Positions 1-11,100 of a stretch of 64,000 nucleotides of DNA are shown here, in pieces. Position 1 is the first letter of the stretch. Each line of letters opens with the position of its first letter. Source of the stretch: Embleya hyalina. GTDB lineage: Bacteria; Actinomycetota; Actinomycetes; Streptomycetales; Streptomycetaceae. The position numbers were made by a program, and so were the translations under genes. Location of the stretch: the NCBI RefSeq assembly GCF_003967355.1, contig NZ_BIFH01000020.1:186001-250000 (forward strand), given 5' to 3'. The notes under the pieces were generated by a model. That model did no database searches. It was given only the letters and a program-made list of their open reading frames with translations, and was not told where the DNA came from.

Positions 1-13
1 CAGCCGACTTAAC

Positions 14-751
14 GTGGGCGCCGTGAGCCGAACTCCGACCCGCGAGCGCCTTCTGCTCACCGCCGAGCGGCTGTTCGCCGTACACGGAATCGACGCGGTC
101 TCGCTGCGCCGGATCAGTGTCGCGGCGAGTCAGCGCAACAATTCCGCCGCGCAGTACCACTTCGGCAGCAAAGAGGAATTGATCCGGGCGATCTTCGGCT
201 TCCGGCTCGCGGCGGTCAACGGGCGCCGCGAGGACCTGGTCCGCGCACTGGTCCGGGCCGGCCTCGACCGGGACCCCCGGGCCCTGGCCGAGGCCATGGT
301 GCGCCCGCTGGCCGAGCAGATCGACGTCGGGGGCAGCTTCTACCTGCGCTTTCTGGCCCGGGTGCACCAGCACCCGGGCGCCTCCGCCCACGCGCTGCCG
401 GCGATGGGCCTGGAGGGCAGCTCACCGGAGTTCGCCCACCTGATCGACCTGGCGCTGGGACACCTGCCGACCGCCGTACGGCGCAACCGGTTGCGCCTGG
501 GCGGCAGCCTGGCCGTGCACGCGACGGCCGATCGCGAGCAGCGCGTACACGAGGGGCAGGCGCACGACGTGTTGCCGCCCGCGGCGTTCGTGGAGGACCT
601 GGTGGACGCGGTGGCGGGCATCCTGGCCGCGCCGGTATCGGCCCGGCTGCTCACCGCCCTGGACCCGACCGCCCTGAATCCGACCACCCCGCCACCGGCC
701 GCGCCCCGCACGGCCGGGCCCGCGACACTCGACCGTCCGGCGGGGGTTTGA
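14..751 (+). CDS. TetR-family transcriptional regulator
   Basis: Cytoplasmic DNA-binding repressor-type protein of 245 residues. The N-terminus carries a TetR helix-turn-helix: a first helix around RERLLLTAERLFAVHG, then SLRRISVAA and the typical recognition-helix end QYHFGSKEELI. The C-terminal ligand-binding part has no family-specific motif I recognise, so the ligand is unknown, and it ends in a Pro/Thr-rich low-complexity tail. A GTG at 23 could equally be the start (242 aa), and only 13 bases precede the first possible start. It faces the convergent minus-strand gene ending at 761, with only 9 bases between, so the target may lie outside the window to the left. The family call is firm; the regulated genes are unknown. 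Confidence 0.85.
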   Translation: MGAVSRTPTRERLLLTAERLFAVHGIDAVSLRRISVAASQRNNSAAQYHFGSKEELIRAIFGFRLAAVNGRREDLVRALVRAGLDRDPRALAEAMVRPLAEQIDVGGSFYLRFLARVHQHPGASAHALPAMGLEGSSPEFAHLIDLALGHLPTAVRRNRLRLGGSLAVHATADREQRVHEGQAHDVLPPAAFVEDLVDAVAGILAAPVSARLLTALDPTALNPTTPPPAAPRTAGPATLDRPAGV

Positions 752-760
752 GGACACACC

Positions 761-1219
761 CTAGGCCGACGCGGCCGGCGCCCGGCCAGCGTGCAGGCGG
801 ATCGCGGTCAGCATGGCACGGCGCCCGCGCGCGTTGTCGCGCGCGTCGCCGTAGGCCACGGCCAGCCGGTACCAGCCCCGCCAGTCGTCGGGCGCGGCCT
901 CCACCTCGGCCTTGCGCCGCTCGAACACCTCGTCGGCGCTGTCCCGATCGACCCGCCCGCCGGGGGTGCGGGCCAACTCGTCGGCCGGCAGCCCGCCCTC
1001 GGCCTCCAACTCGCGGGCCAGCCGCTGCATCGCGAAGCCGAAGCGCACCTCGCGCCAGATGTACCAGGCGCCCACCACCGGCACGAGCAGGATCGCCAGC
1101 CCGAGCACGATGGTGACCGGCTCCCCGTCGCGAATCGCGATCATCCCGCGACTGCCGACGAGGAACACGTAGAAGACCAGAACCGCGATCAGCACGAGCG
1201 CGGTGACACGTTGCCTCAC
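761..1219 (-). CDS. small membrane protein with C-terminal TPR-like helix pair
   Basis: A 152-residue protein. It has two N-terminal membrane helices (about residues 5-22 and 34-54, rich in L/V/I) followed by a charged soluble region. That region ends in a helical segment containing DDWRGWYRLAVAYGDA, which looks like a single tetratricopeptide-type unit. The chosen GTG start at 1219 lies 5 bases after the dapB stop codon on the same strand, so it is probably the last gene of the dapB transcript. Function is not recognised; a similar small membrane protein next to dapB is, from memory, common in streptomycetes. Confidence 0.7.
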   Translation of the reverse strand: MRQRVTALVLIAVLVFYVFLVGSRGMIAIRDGEPVTIVLGLAILLVPVVGAWYIWREVRFGFAMQRLARELEAEGGLPADELARTPGGRVDRDSADEVFERRKAEVEAAPDDWRGWYRLAVAYGDARDNARGRRAMLTAIRLHAGRAPAASA

Positions 1220-1224
1220 GATGC

Positions 1225-2100
<876 letters not shown>

Positions 2101-3462
2101 TCAGGCCGACGCGGCGACGAAGTCCGCGTCGTCGGCGAACGGTCCGACCACGGCCAGCGTGGGCCGTGCGGCGAACAGGACGTTCGCCACATCGTGGATC
2201 TCGTCGGCGGTCACCGCGGCGATCCGGGCCAGCACCTCGTCGACGGACAGGTGCTCGCCGTAGACGAGTTCGCTCTTGCCGATCCGGCTCATCCGCGACC
2301 CGGTGTCCTCCAGGCCGAGCACGGTCGAGCCGCGCAGTTGGCCGATCGCCCGATCGATCTCGTCCCGGGGCAGCCCGTCGCGCACCACCCGCTCCAGCTC
2401 GGTCCGGCAGATCTCGATCACCTGGCGGGCCTTCTTGGGTTGGCAGCCGGCGTAGATCCCGAACACGCCCAGGTCGGCGTAGCCGGAGTGGAACGAGTAG
2501 ACCGAGTAGGCCAGCCCGCGCTTCTCCCGGATCTCCTGGAACAGGCGCGAGCTCATCCCGCCGCCGAGCGCGGTGTTGAGCACGCTGAGCGCGAACCGCC
2601 GATCGTCGTCGCGGGCCAGGCCGGGCATCCCCAGGACCAGGTGGGCCTGCTCGGTCGGCCGGTTGAGCACCCGGACGCTGCCGGCCGAGCGGGTCCCGCG
2701 ACCGCCGACGCGCGGGGCCGCGGCCACCGCGTCCTCGTCCACCTTCACCTGCGCGAACGCCTTCTTGACCAGCCGCACCACCTTGGCGTGGTCGACGTTG
2801 CCGGCCGCGGTCACCACCATGTTCGGCGCCTTGTACCGGCGCCGGTAGTAACCGTTGATCTGGGTCCGGGTGAGCGCGTTGATCGACTCGACGGTGCCCA
2901 GCACGGGGCGCCCGAGCGGGGCGTCGCCGAGCATCGCGTCGTAGAAGAGTTCGTGCACCAGGTCGCCGGGCTCGTCCTCGTTCATCGCGATCTCCTCGAG
3001 GATCACGCCGCGTTCGGCGTCCACGTCCTCGGAGTCGATCAGCGAGCCGGTCACCATGTCGCAGATCACGTCGATGGCGAGCGGGAGGTCGGTGTCGAGT
3101 ACGCGTGCGTAGTAGCACGTGTACTCCTTGGTGGTGAACGCGTTCATCTCACCACCGACGGCGTCCAGTTCCGCCGAGATCTCCAGCGCGTCGCGCTTCG
3201 CGGTGCCCTTGAACAGCAGGTGTTCGAGGTAGTGCGAGGTGCCGGCCAGGGCGGGGGTCTCGTCGCGCGAGCCCACCCCGACCCAGATGCCGAAGGTCGC
3301 GGAGCGCACGGACGGCATGTTCTCGGTGATCACCCGCAGGCCGCCGGGCAGGACCGTGCGGCGGACGGCGCCCACGCCGTCCGCGTCACGCAGCAGGGTC
3401 TTCGTGGAACCAGGCCGCTGCGCGGACGCGGCGGCCTGGTTCTTCGACGAGGAGGACGTCAC
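2101..3462 (-). CDS. M16-family zinc metalloprotease (processing-peptidase-like)
   Basis: A 453-residue pitrilysin/mitochondrial-processing-peptidase-type protease. The inverted zinc motif HxxEH is H77-Y-L-E80-H81. The third ligand is probably E157, 76 residues later in the [13 protein letters not shown] segment. The C-terminal half has the typical domain with [15 protein letters not shown] and [10 protein letters not shown]. No signal peptide is seen; the N-terminus is Ser/Ala-rich. The GTG start at 3462 overlaps the pnp stop codon by 4 bases (GTGA), implying translational coupling with pnp. From memory this pnp-M16 pairing is conserved in actinomycetes. The natural substrate is unknown. Confidence 0.93.
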   Translation of the reverse strand: MTSSSSKNQAAASAQRPGSTKTLLRDADGVGAVRRTVLPGGLRVITENMPSVRSATFGIWVGVGSRDETPALAGTSHYLEHLLFKGTAKRDALEISAELDAVGGEMNAFTTKEYTCYYARVLDTDLPLAIDVICDMVTGSLIDSEDVDAERGVILEEIAMNEDEPGDLVHELFYDAMLGDAPLGRPVLGTVESINALTRTQINGYYRRRYKAPNMVVTAAGNVDHAKVVRLVKKAFAQVKVDEDAVAAAPRVGGRGTRSAGSVRVLNRPTEQAHLVLGMPGLARDDDRRFALSVLNTALGGGMSSRLFQEIREKRGLAYSVYSFHSGYADLGVFGIYAGCQPKKARQVIEICRTELERVVRDGLPRDEIDRAIGQLRGSTVLGLEDTGSRMSRIGKSELVYGEHLSVDEVLARIAAVTADEIHDVANVLFAARPTLAVVGPFADDADFVAASA

Positions 3463-5684
3463 TTGGCGGCAGCGTCCTCGGTGTCCTCGGCGGCGTCGCC
3501 TTCGCCCTCGATGACGGGGACGAGCGACAGCTTGCCGCGCTGGTCGATCTCGGCGATCTCGACCTGCACCTTGTCGCCGACCTTGATCACGTCGTCGACG
3601 TTCTCGACGCGCTTGCCACCGGCGATCTTGCGCAGCTGCGAGATGTGCAGCAGGCCGTCCTTGCCGGGCATGAGCGACACGAACGCGCCGAACGTGGTGG
3701 TCTTGACAACCGTACCCAGGTAACGCTCCCCGACCTCGGGCATCGTCGGGTTGGCGATCGCGTTGATCGTCGCCCGCGCGGCCTCGGCCGAGGTGCCGTC
3801 CGAGGCACCGATGTAGATCGTGCCATCGTCCTCGATGGTGATCTCCGCACCGGTGTCGTCCTGGATCTGGTTGATCATCTTGCCCTTCGGGCCGATGACC
3901 TCGCCGATCTTGTCCACCGGGATCTTGACGGTGATGATGCGCGGCGCGAACTTCGACATCTCGTCCGGAGTGTCGATGGCCTCCATCATCACGTCGAGGA
4001 TGTGCAGACGGGCGTCCTTGGCCTGCTTGAGCGCCGCGGCCAGCACCGACGCGGGGATGCCGTCGAGCTTGGTGTCGAGCTGGAGCGCGGTGACGAACTC
4101 CTTGGTGCCGGCGACCTTGAAGTCCATGTCGCCGTACGCGTCCTCGGCACCGAGGATGTCGGTCAGGCACACGTACTCGGTCTTGCCGTCGACCTCGTCC
4201 GAGATCAGGCCCATCGCGATGCCCGCGACCGGCGCCCGGAGCGGCACACCGGCGTTGAGCAGCGACATCGTGGACGCGCAGACCGAGCCCATCGAGGTCG
4301 AACCGTTGGAGCCGAGCGCCTCGGACACCTGGCGGATCGCGTACGGGAAGTCCTCGCGCGCGGGCAGGACCGGCAGGAGGGCGCGCTCGGCGAGCGCGCC
4401 GTGGCCGATCTCGCGGCGCTTGGGCGAGCCCACGCGGCCGGTCTCGCCGACCGAGTACGGCGGGAAGTTGTAGTTGTGCATGTAGCGCTTGCGCGTCTCG
4501 GGCGAGAGCGTGTCGAGCATCTGCTCCATGCGCAGCATGTTCAGCGTGGTGATGCCCAGGATCTGGGTCTCGCCGCGCTCGAACAGGGCCGAGCCGTGCA
4601 CGCGCGGGATGACCTCGACCTCGGCCGACAGGGTGCGGATGTCGGTCAGTCCACGACCGTCGATGCGCACCTTGTCGCGCAGCACGCGCTGCCGGACGAG
4701 CTTCTTGGTCAGCGAGCGGAAGGCGCCGCCGATCTCCTTCTCGCGCCCCTCGAACGCCGGGAGCAGCTTCTCCGCGGCCAGGTCCTTGACCCGGTCGAGC
4801 TCGCTCTCGCGGGCCTGCTTGCCGGCGATGGTCAGCGCGGCCGACAGCTCGTCGGTCACCGCGGCGGCCAGCGCCTCGAAGACGTCGTCCTGGTAGTCCA
4901 GGTAGACCGGGAACTCGCCGGTCTCCTTGGCGGCCTTCTCGGCGACCTGGACCTGGGCGGCGCACAGCGCCTTGACGAACTTCTTGGCGGCCTCGAGGCC
5001 GTCGGCGACGACCTCCTCGGTCGGCGCCTCCGCGCCGCCCTTGACCAGCTCGATCGTGCCGGTCGTGGCCTCGGCCTCGACCATCATGATCGCCACGTCG
5101 CCGTCGTCGAGCACGCGGCCCGCGACGACCATGTCGAACACGGCGCGCTCGAGCTCGGTGTGCGTCGGGAAGCCGACCCAGGTGCCGTCGATCAGCGCCA
5201 CCCGGACGCCGCCGATCGGGCCGGAGAACGGCAGGCCCGCGAGCTGGGTGGACATCGAGGCCGCGTTGATCGCGACCACGTCGTACAGGTGGTCCGGGTT
5301 GAGCGCCATGATCGTCTCGACGATCTGGATCTCGTTGCGCAGGCCCTTCTTGAAGGACGGGCGCAGCGGACGGTCGATCAGCCGACAGGTGAGCACGGCG
5401 TCCTCGGACGGGCGGCCCTCGCGGCGGAAGAAGGAGCCGGGGATCTTGCCCGCGGCGTACATGCGCTCCTCGACGTCCACCGTCAGGGGGAAGAAGTCGA
5501 GCTGGTCCTTGGGGCGCTTCGAGGCGGTGGTGGCCGAGAGCACCATGGTGTCGTCGTCCAGGTAGACCACGGCGGAGCCGGCGGCCTGCTTGGCGAGCCG
5601 GCCGGTCTCGAAGCGGATGGTGCGGTTGCCGAACGTGCCGTTCTCGATGACCGCTTCGGCGAAGCTGATGTCGGGACCCTCCAC
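3459..5684 (-). CDS. pnp: polyribonucleotide nucleotidyltransferase (PNPase)
   Basis: Phosphorolytic 3'-5' exoribonuclease, which in actinomycetes also makes RNA 3' tails. It has 741 residues, as usual for the family. Order: RNase PH domain 1 (with [11 protein letters not shown] near residue 90), the helical domain, RNase PH domain 2 with [12 protein letters not shown], a KH domain ([15 protein letters not shown], near 595) and an S1 domain ([16 protein letters not shown]). It ends in a short acidic tail. The start codon follows a GGAGGGC-type ribosome site. rpsO lies upstream on the same strand, separated by a 326-bp region with a strong hairpin (5973-5996). That region is known in Streptomyces as the rpsO-pnp intergenic RNase III site and promoter region. 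The downstream M16 protease gene overlaps its stop. Confidence 0.98.
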   Translation of the reverse strand: MEGPDISFAEAVIENGTFGNRTIRFETGRLAKQAAGSAVVYLDDDTMVLSATTASKRPKDQLDFFPLTVDVEERMYAAGKIPGSFFRREGRPSEDAVLTCRLIDRPLRPSFKKGLRNEIQIVETIMALNPDHLYDVVAINAASMSTQLAGLPFSGPIGGVRVALIDGTWVGFPTHTELERAVFDMVVAGRVLDDGDVAIMMVEAEATTGTIELVKGGAEAPTEEVVADGLEAAKKFVKALCAAQVQVAEKAAKETGEFPVYLDYQDDVFEALAAAVTDELSAALTIAGKQARESELDRVKDLAAEKLLPAFEGREKEIGGAFRSLTKKLVRQRVLRDKVRIDGRGLTDIRTLSAEVEVIPRVHGSALFERGETQILGITTLNMLRMEQMLDTLSPETRKRYMHNYNFPPYSVGETGRVGSPKRREIGHGALAERALLPVLPAREDFPYAIRQVSEALGSNGSTSMGSVCASTMSLLNAGVPLRAPVAGIAMGLISDEVDGKTEYVCLTDILGAEDAYGDMDFKVAGTKEFVTALQLDTKLDGIPASVLAAALKQAKDARLHILDVMMEAIDTPDEMSKFAPRIITVKIPVDKIGEVIGPKGKMINQIQDDTGAEITIEDDGTIYIGASDGTSAEAARATINAIANPTMPEVGERYLGTVVKTTTFGAFVSLMPGKDGLLHISQLRKIAGGKRVENVDDVIKVGDKVQVEIAEIDQRGKLSLVPVIEGEGDAAEDTEDAAAK

Positions 5685-6010
5685 GGGTGCCCTCCTCGTT
5701 CGTTCGAGGGAGGTCCGCGGCGCATGACGCCTGAGGGCCGACCGAGCCGGTCTTCGATCGAAGCACCCGGGTGCGTTACCCGGGGGCCACTACCGAGGAC
5801 CGGCGCTGGAGGTCGGCGCCTTGGTCGCGACGCGGCGCTCCCAGTGTCTGTCGTTCGTCCTCGTCGTCGGGCTCGCGCGAGGCGCGGCCGACGTCGATTG
5901 TCTTGTTCTATCTCACCGCGGATGCCCGCGTGCGGAACACAGCCTACAAAGACCGCGTCCGGATACGGCGAAGGAGCGGCTTGTGCAAGCCGCTCCCCCG
6001 TCGTGTGTTG
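5685..6010. promoter_or_regulatory. rpsO-pnp intergenic region
   Basis: These 326 bases hold no gene. They contain the rpsO hairpin at 5973-5996 and, between that and pnp, GC-rich sequence with one AT-richer patch near 5898-5915 that could carry a pnp promoter. I cannot assign -10/-35 boxes with confidence. In Streptomyces, pnp is transcribed both from rpsO promoters by read-through and from its own intergenic promoter. Confidence 0.5.
5973..5996 (-). terminator. hairpin downstream of rpsO
   Basis: A perfect 10-bp inverted repeat (GGAGCGGCTT / AAGCCGCTCC) with a 4-base loop, 15 bases after the rpsO stop on the minus strand. No U-tract follows. By position it corresponds to the rpsO-pnp intergenic hairpin that is an RNase III processing site in Streptomyces; it may act as an attenuating terminator, a processing site, or both. 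Confidence 0.75.
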
Positions 6011-6298
6011 CTAGCGGATGCCGACACCGCTGCGGCGGATGCTCAGGCGGTCGGTCAGCGTGCGGTAGCGCTCGATGTCCTTCTTGGCCAGGTAGCCGAG
6101 CAGGCGACGACGCTGGCCGACCAGGAGCAGCAGGCCCCGGCGGCTGTGGTGGTCGTGCTTGTGCTCCTTGAGGTGCGCGGTGAGCTCGTTGATCCGGTAG
6201 CTCAGGATCGCGACCTGCACCTCGGGGGAGCCGGTGTCGCCTTCCTTGGTGGCGTAGTCGGCCATGATCTGCTTCTTCGTTGCGGTGTCGAGCGACAC
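6011..6298 (-). CDS. rpsO: 30S ribosomal protein S15
   Basis: A 95-residue small-subunit protein that binds the central domain of 16S rRNA. It begins with [15 protein letters not shown] at a GTG (6298) preceded by GAGGGAG. The family signature [15 protein letters not shown] is in the middle, and it ends [13 protein letters not shown] longer upstream reading is not needed. It is normally followed by pnp, as here. Upstream lies the eccD gene of the T7SS locus rather than ribF, which is the usual neighbour in this cluster. Confidence 0.98.
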   Translation of the reverse strand: MSLDTATKKQIMADYATKEGDTGSPEVQVAILSYRINELTAHLKEHKHDHHSRRGLLLLVGQRRRLLGYLAKKDIERYRTLTDRLSIRRSGVGIR

Positions 6299-6394
6299 GT
6301 GTTCTCCCTCTGCAAGGTGGTGAGCGCCACCGGTCTTACTCACGGCGGCGACTGGGCTCACATGGTGCGGGCGTGCGGCCCGTGGGCAGCACGC

Positions 6395-6418
6395 ATCCCG
6401 GGCACGCGGCTCCGGGAT
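6395..6418 (-). terminator. possible weak hairpin downstream of eccD
   Basis: A 7-bp inverted repeat (ATCCCGG / CCGGGAT) with a 10-base loop lies 25-48 bases beyond the eccD stop and upstream of rpsO. The stem is short and no U-tract is present. The rpsO promoter must lie in the same 6299-6442 stretch. Confidence 0.3.
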
Positions 6419-6442
6419 ACGGACAACCCTAGCAGGAGCGCA

Positions 6443-7843
6443 TCAGGCCGTGATGTTCCGCAGCTTGTCGTACAGATCCAGCACCGCCAGGCACAGCGGT
6501 ACGACCGACACCATCAGCATGCCTTCGAGCACGTCCATCAGCCGCCCCCAGAAGGGGGACAGCCCGCGCGAGGGCACGGTGGTCGCCACGATCGCGAGCA
6601 GCGCGCCGACCACGCAGACCAGCGCGAAGATCCAGCCCTGGCGCTCCTTGTCCGCCATGCCGGTGTCCAGGGCCAGCCCGACGAACAACATCGCCAGGCC
6701 GAGCAGGCCGGCCGTGTACAGGACGGTGACCTGGGTGGTGTGCCGGAACAGGCGGGCCCGGCACAGGGTGACCAGGGCGAGCACGGCGGTCAGGGTCCGG
6801 GCCCACAGGGTGTCGACGCTGCCGAGCACCACGCAGGAGGCGACGAGCGCGGCGGCGCAGGCGCCGGCCAGGCCGCTGAGCACCTCGTGGCCGCGGCGGG
6901 CGCGGGCGGCGACGTCGGCGTGGTCGAGGGTGTCGCTCTGGCGGGAGGTCGGCGCGTCGGAGGGCAGGAAGCCGATCGGCAGCCGGGCGAGGCGGGCCGC
7001 CCAGGAGGGCAGGAAGGCGATCATGGCGAGGGCGACGGTGCCGGTGACCGCGGCGGCCTCGCGGGGGGCGCCGTCGACGGTGATCAGGCCGAAGGTGGCG
7101 AGCGTGCCCAGCGCGCCGGCGCCGGCGCCCGCGATATAGACGGCGCCGCGGGCGGGCAGCAGGGCGGCGATCAGGGTCGAGATCACGAGCACGGCTACGC
7201 AGGCGACCAGGAACTGGACCCGGCCCGGGCCCTCCCGTACGGGCGGCTCGATCAGGCCCAGGCCGGCCAGGAACGCGTTCGGCAGCGCGCCGAGGCCGAG
7301 CACGGCGCCGCCGGAGTGGTCCCCGTACACCCGGGCGCGCACGCCGGCGACCACGGTCAGCACCAGGGCCAGCGAGCCGCCGACGATGGCGGGCAGCCCG
7401 TGCGGCAGGGGGGTCGTGCGCCAGAGCACTACGGCGCCGAGGGTGAAGAAGACGGCCGCGCCGGACAGGCCGGCGATCCGCAACATCTCCGGCGTCCACA
7501 GCCGGTTGTCGCCGGTGACGGAGGTGGCCACCGAGTCGGCGACGTCGTCGTACACCGGCGGGGGCGGCGCGTCCGCGAGCGCCGTGAAGCGCAGCAGTTC
7601 GCCGTCGCGCACGTGTTGCGCGGCCAGCGTGAGCCCGCTGTCCAGCGCCTCGCCGTCGAGCCTGGTGAGCTGGAAGCCGGTGACCGTGCCGTTGCGCTGG
7701 GTCTGCCCCGACAGCCGCAGGATCTCGGGGTACAGCTCCGCGAGCGGGACCTCCTCCGGCAGCGCGAGGTCGACGCGACAGTCCGGTGCGATGACGGTGA
7801 TCCGGGCGAACCCGGTGGTGACCGTCGTGGTCGTGGAGTTCAC
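6443..7843 (-). CDS. eccD: T7SS membrane channel protein EccD
   Basis: Core subunit of the type VII secretion membrane complex, 466 residues. The N-terminal ~95 residues form the ubiquitin-like domain (ARITVIAPDCRVDLALPEEV, then a FQLTRLDGEALD region). About eleven hydrophobic helices follow, from around residue 130 to the end, the normal EccD architecture. The start ATG at 7843 is preceded by GGGGGA at about -7. It is divergent from eccC with 272 bases between. In mycobacterial systems EccD forms the dimeric membrane vestibule around EccB/EccC/EccE. All residues characteristic of the family fold are intact, so the system looks functional. Confidence 0.95.
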   Translation of the reverse strand: MNSTTTTVTTGFARITVIAPDCRVDLALPEEVPLAELYPEILRLSGQTQRNGTVTGFQLTRLDGEALDSGLTLAAQHVRDGELLRFTALADAPPPPVYDDVADSVATSVTGDNRLWTPEMLRIAGLSGAAVFFTLGAVVLWRTTPLPHGLPAIVGGSLALVLTVVAGVRARVYGDHSGGAVLGLGALPNAFLAGLGLIEPPVREGPGRVQFLVACVAVLVISTLIAALLPARGAVYIAGAGAGALGTLATFGLITVDGAPREAAAVTGTVALAMIAFLPSWAARLARLPIGFLPSDAPTSRQSDTLDHADVAARARRGHEVLSGLAGACAAALVASCVVLGSVDTLWARTLTAVLALVTLCRARLFRHTTQVTVLYTAGLLGLAMLFVGLALDTGMADKERQGWIFALVCVVGALLAIVATTVPSRGLSPFWGRLMDVLEGMLMVSVVPLCLAVLDLYDKLRNITA

Positions 7844-8115
7844 CTGTGCAGATCCCCCTGCTTGTAGCCGCCCCGTGTCCCACGGCCCCGAAGGCGCGGG
7901 ACGACGACTCTATACGCCGGGCTCCACTCGACGGTGGCGCCGCACGGACCGGCCAGTAGTATGCGGCGCACACACAAACGGCCCATCGGCCCACCGTGTG
8001 TCATGGAGACGACCCTGACGGGGTGGGTTGACTCACATCACCTGCTCCTTTTCCGTGCTCTGCGGCGGGTTCGATCCGTGTCCGGGAACCTCGCGACGGA
8101 TGAGGCTGATTCACC
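7844..8115. promoter_or_regulatory. divergent eccD/eccC intergenic region
   Basis: 272 bases between two divergent T7SS core genes, so promoters for both should lie here. A TTGACT at about 8028-8033 (plus strand) is a possible -35, but I see no convincing -10 at the right distance. No other structure stands out. Confidence 0.4.
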
Positions 8116-11100
8116 TTGACCGTGGTCATCGTCAAGCGCCCGCCCAGGGTGCTGCCTTCTCCTGTCCCGACGGAGGAGATCAAGCTCCAGTCGCCACCCG
8201 AGTTGGAGCGCCCGACCGATCAGAACTGGATCATGAGCGTGCTCCCGATGATGGGCATGCTCGGGTCGGCGGGCTTCTTCTTCATGCCGGGCGCACCCAA
8301 GATGATGATGGTCATGGGCGGCATGATGATGATCTCGTCGCTGGTCATGGTGGTCGCCAACATCCTCAAGTCGCGCGGCGGCAACCGGGTGCAGATGCTC
8401 GACTCCCGGCGCGACTACCTCAAGTACCTCGCCCAGCAGCGCAAGGAGGTCCGACGGACCGCCCGCAAGCAGCGCGACGCGCAGTTGTGGACGCATCCGG
8501 ATCCGGGCCAGTTGTGGTCGGTGGCCGCGGGCGAGCGGCGGATCTGGGAACGCCGGGCCGGTGACGCCGACTTCGGGCAGATCCGGGTCGGGGTGGGTCA
8601 GCAGCAGTTGTCCACCCCGCTGGTGGCGCCGGACACCGCGCCGTTGGAGGAGTTGGAGCCGCTGTGCGCGGACGCCATGCGGCGGTTCCTGCGCACCCAG
8701 GCGACGCTGGACGATCTGCCGATGGCGGTCTCGCTGCGCTCCTTCTATCACCTGACCGTCTCGGGCGAGCCGGAGCGGGTGTATGGGCTGACCCGGTCGA
8801 TGCTGGGCCAACTCGCGGTGCTGCACTCCCCCGACGACGTGCGGGTCGTGGTCGCGTGCGACACGAACTCGCTGCCGCGCTGGGACTGGCTCAAGTGGCT
8901 GCCGCACACGCAGCACCCGTCCCAGTCGGACGGCGCGGGCTCGGTCCGGATGATCGCGGGCGACCTCGGCGAGATCGAGGAGTGGCTGGCCGAGGAGTTG
9001 GCCGGCCGGTCGCGGTTCGCGGCCGGCGCGCAGCCGGTGCTGGACCAGCCGCATCTGGTGGTGGTGCTCGACGGCGGCGGGGTGCCGGCCAACTCGCTGC
9101 TGGCGGGCGCGGACGGGCTGCAGGGCGTGACCATCGTCGAGGTGGTGCCCGGGCCGCTGGACGAGTTGCGCGGCGGGCTGGCGATCATCGCCGAGGAGGA
9201 CCGGCTGACGCTGGAGTCGACGGCGGGCGCGTACGAGGGGGTGCCCGACTTCCTGTCGGCGGGCGACGCGGAGGCGCTGGCCCGCAAGCTCGCGCCGCTG
9301 CGGTTGTCGGCGAACGACGACGACGAACCGCTGCTGGCCAACCTGGACTTCACCGACCTGATGGGCATCGGCGACGCGGCCCAGGTGGACGTGTCGCAGA
9401 CCTGGCGGCCCAGGCCGCCCAACGACCGGCTGCGGGTGCCGATCGGGATCGGCCAGAACGGCGAGCCGATCATGCTGGACATCAAGGAAGCGGCGATGGA
9501 GGGCATGGGTCCGCACGGCCTGTGCGTCGGCGCGACCGGTTCCGGCAAGTCGGAGCTGCTGCGCACCCTGGTGCTCGGGCTGGCGACCACGCACAGCTCG
9601 GAGATCCTGAACTTCGTGCTCGCCGACTTCAAGGGTGGCGCGACCTTCTCCGGGATGTCGGACATGCCGCACGTGGCGGCGGTGATCACCAACCTCTCCG
9701 ACGACCTGACCCTGGTCGACCGCATGCGCGACTCGATCACCGGTGAGCTGAACCGGCGCCAGGAGTTGCTGCGTTCGGCGGGCAACTACGCCAACATGCA
9801 CGACTACGAGCGGGCCCGGGTGGCCGGCGCGGCCCTGGAGCCGCTGCCCTCGCTGGTGATCATCATCGACGAGTTCAGCGAACTGCTGACCGCCAAGCCG
9901 GACTTCATCGACATGTTCATCCAGATCGGCCGCATCGGCCGATCGCTCGGCGTGCACCTGCTGCTCGCGTCGCAGCGTCTGGAGGAGGGCCGGCTGCGCG
10001 GGTTGGACACCTACCTGTCCTACCGGATCGGGTTGCGCACCTTCTCCGCCGCCGAGTCGCGCGCGGCGATCGGCGTACCCGACGCGTACCACCTGCCGTC
10101 GGTGCCGGGCGCGGGCTACCTGAAGTTCGACACCGAGTCGATGGTGCAGTTCAAGGCCGCGTACGTGTCCGGCACGTATCGGGCCTCGGACCGGGTCCGG
10201 CGCAACCGTACGGGCTCGCCGATGCCGGTGCTGTTCGACAGCCGCTGGACGGCCGCGAACATGTGGAACCGGCAGCCGGACCTGCCGCCGGAGCCCGAGC
10301 CCGAGCCGGACGTCGACAGCGCGCTCGCGGACACCGTGCTGGACGTGATCGTGCGGCGGATGGTCAACCAGGGCCCGCCGGCGCACCAGGTGTGGCTGCC
10401 GCCGCTGGCCGAGTCCAACTCGGTCGACCGGATGTTGCCGCCGCTGCGGGTCACCGCGGAGCGCGGGTTGAGCTCGCCCGAATGGGGGGCGAACGGGCGC
10501 CTCGTGGTGCCGTTGGGCCTGGTGGACAAGCCGTTCGAGCAGCGCCGCGACGTGATGTACGCGGACCTGTCCGGCGCGGCCGGCCACGCGCTCGTGGTGG
10601 GCGGCCCGCGCAGCGGCAAGAGCACGCTGATGCGCACCATGATCACTGCGTTCGCGCTCACCCACACGCCGGCCGAGGTGCAGTTCTACGTCCTGGACTT
10701 CGGCGGCGGCGGGATGGTCGCGCTGAACGATCTGCCGCACGTGGGCGGGGTGGCGGGCCGGCTCGACGCCGAGCGGGTGCGCCGGATCGTCAGCGAGGTC
10801 AAGGGCATCCTGGATCGGCGCGAGGAGATGTTCCGGGTCAACAACATCGACTCGATCGACACCTTCCGCCGACGCCGTGCCGCGGGCACGCTGCCGGACG
10901 AGGCGTGGGGCGACGTCTTCCTGTTCGTCGACGGCTGGTTGACCCTGCGCAACGACTTCGACGCGCTGGAGGCCGAGGTCACCGACATCGCCACGCGCGG
11001 TCTGGGCTTCGGGGTGCACGTGGTGCTCTCCGCGTCCCGGCATCCGGAGATCCGGCCCGCGCTCAAGGACCAGATCCAGACCCGGCTCGAACTGCGGCTC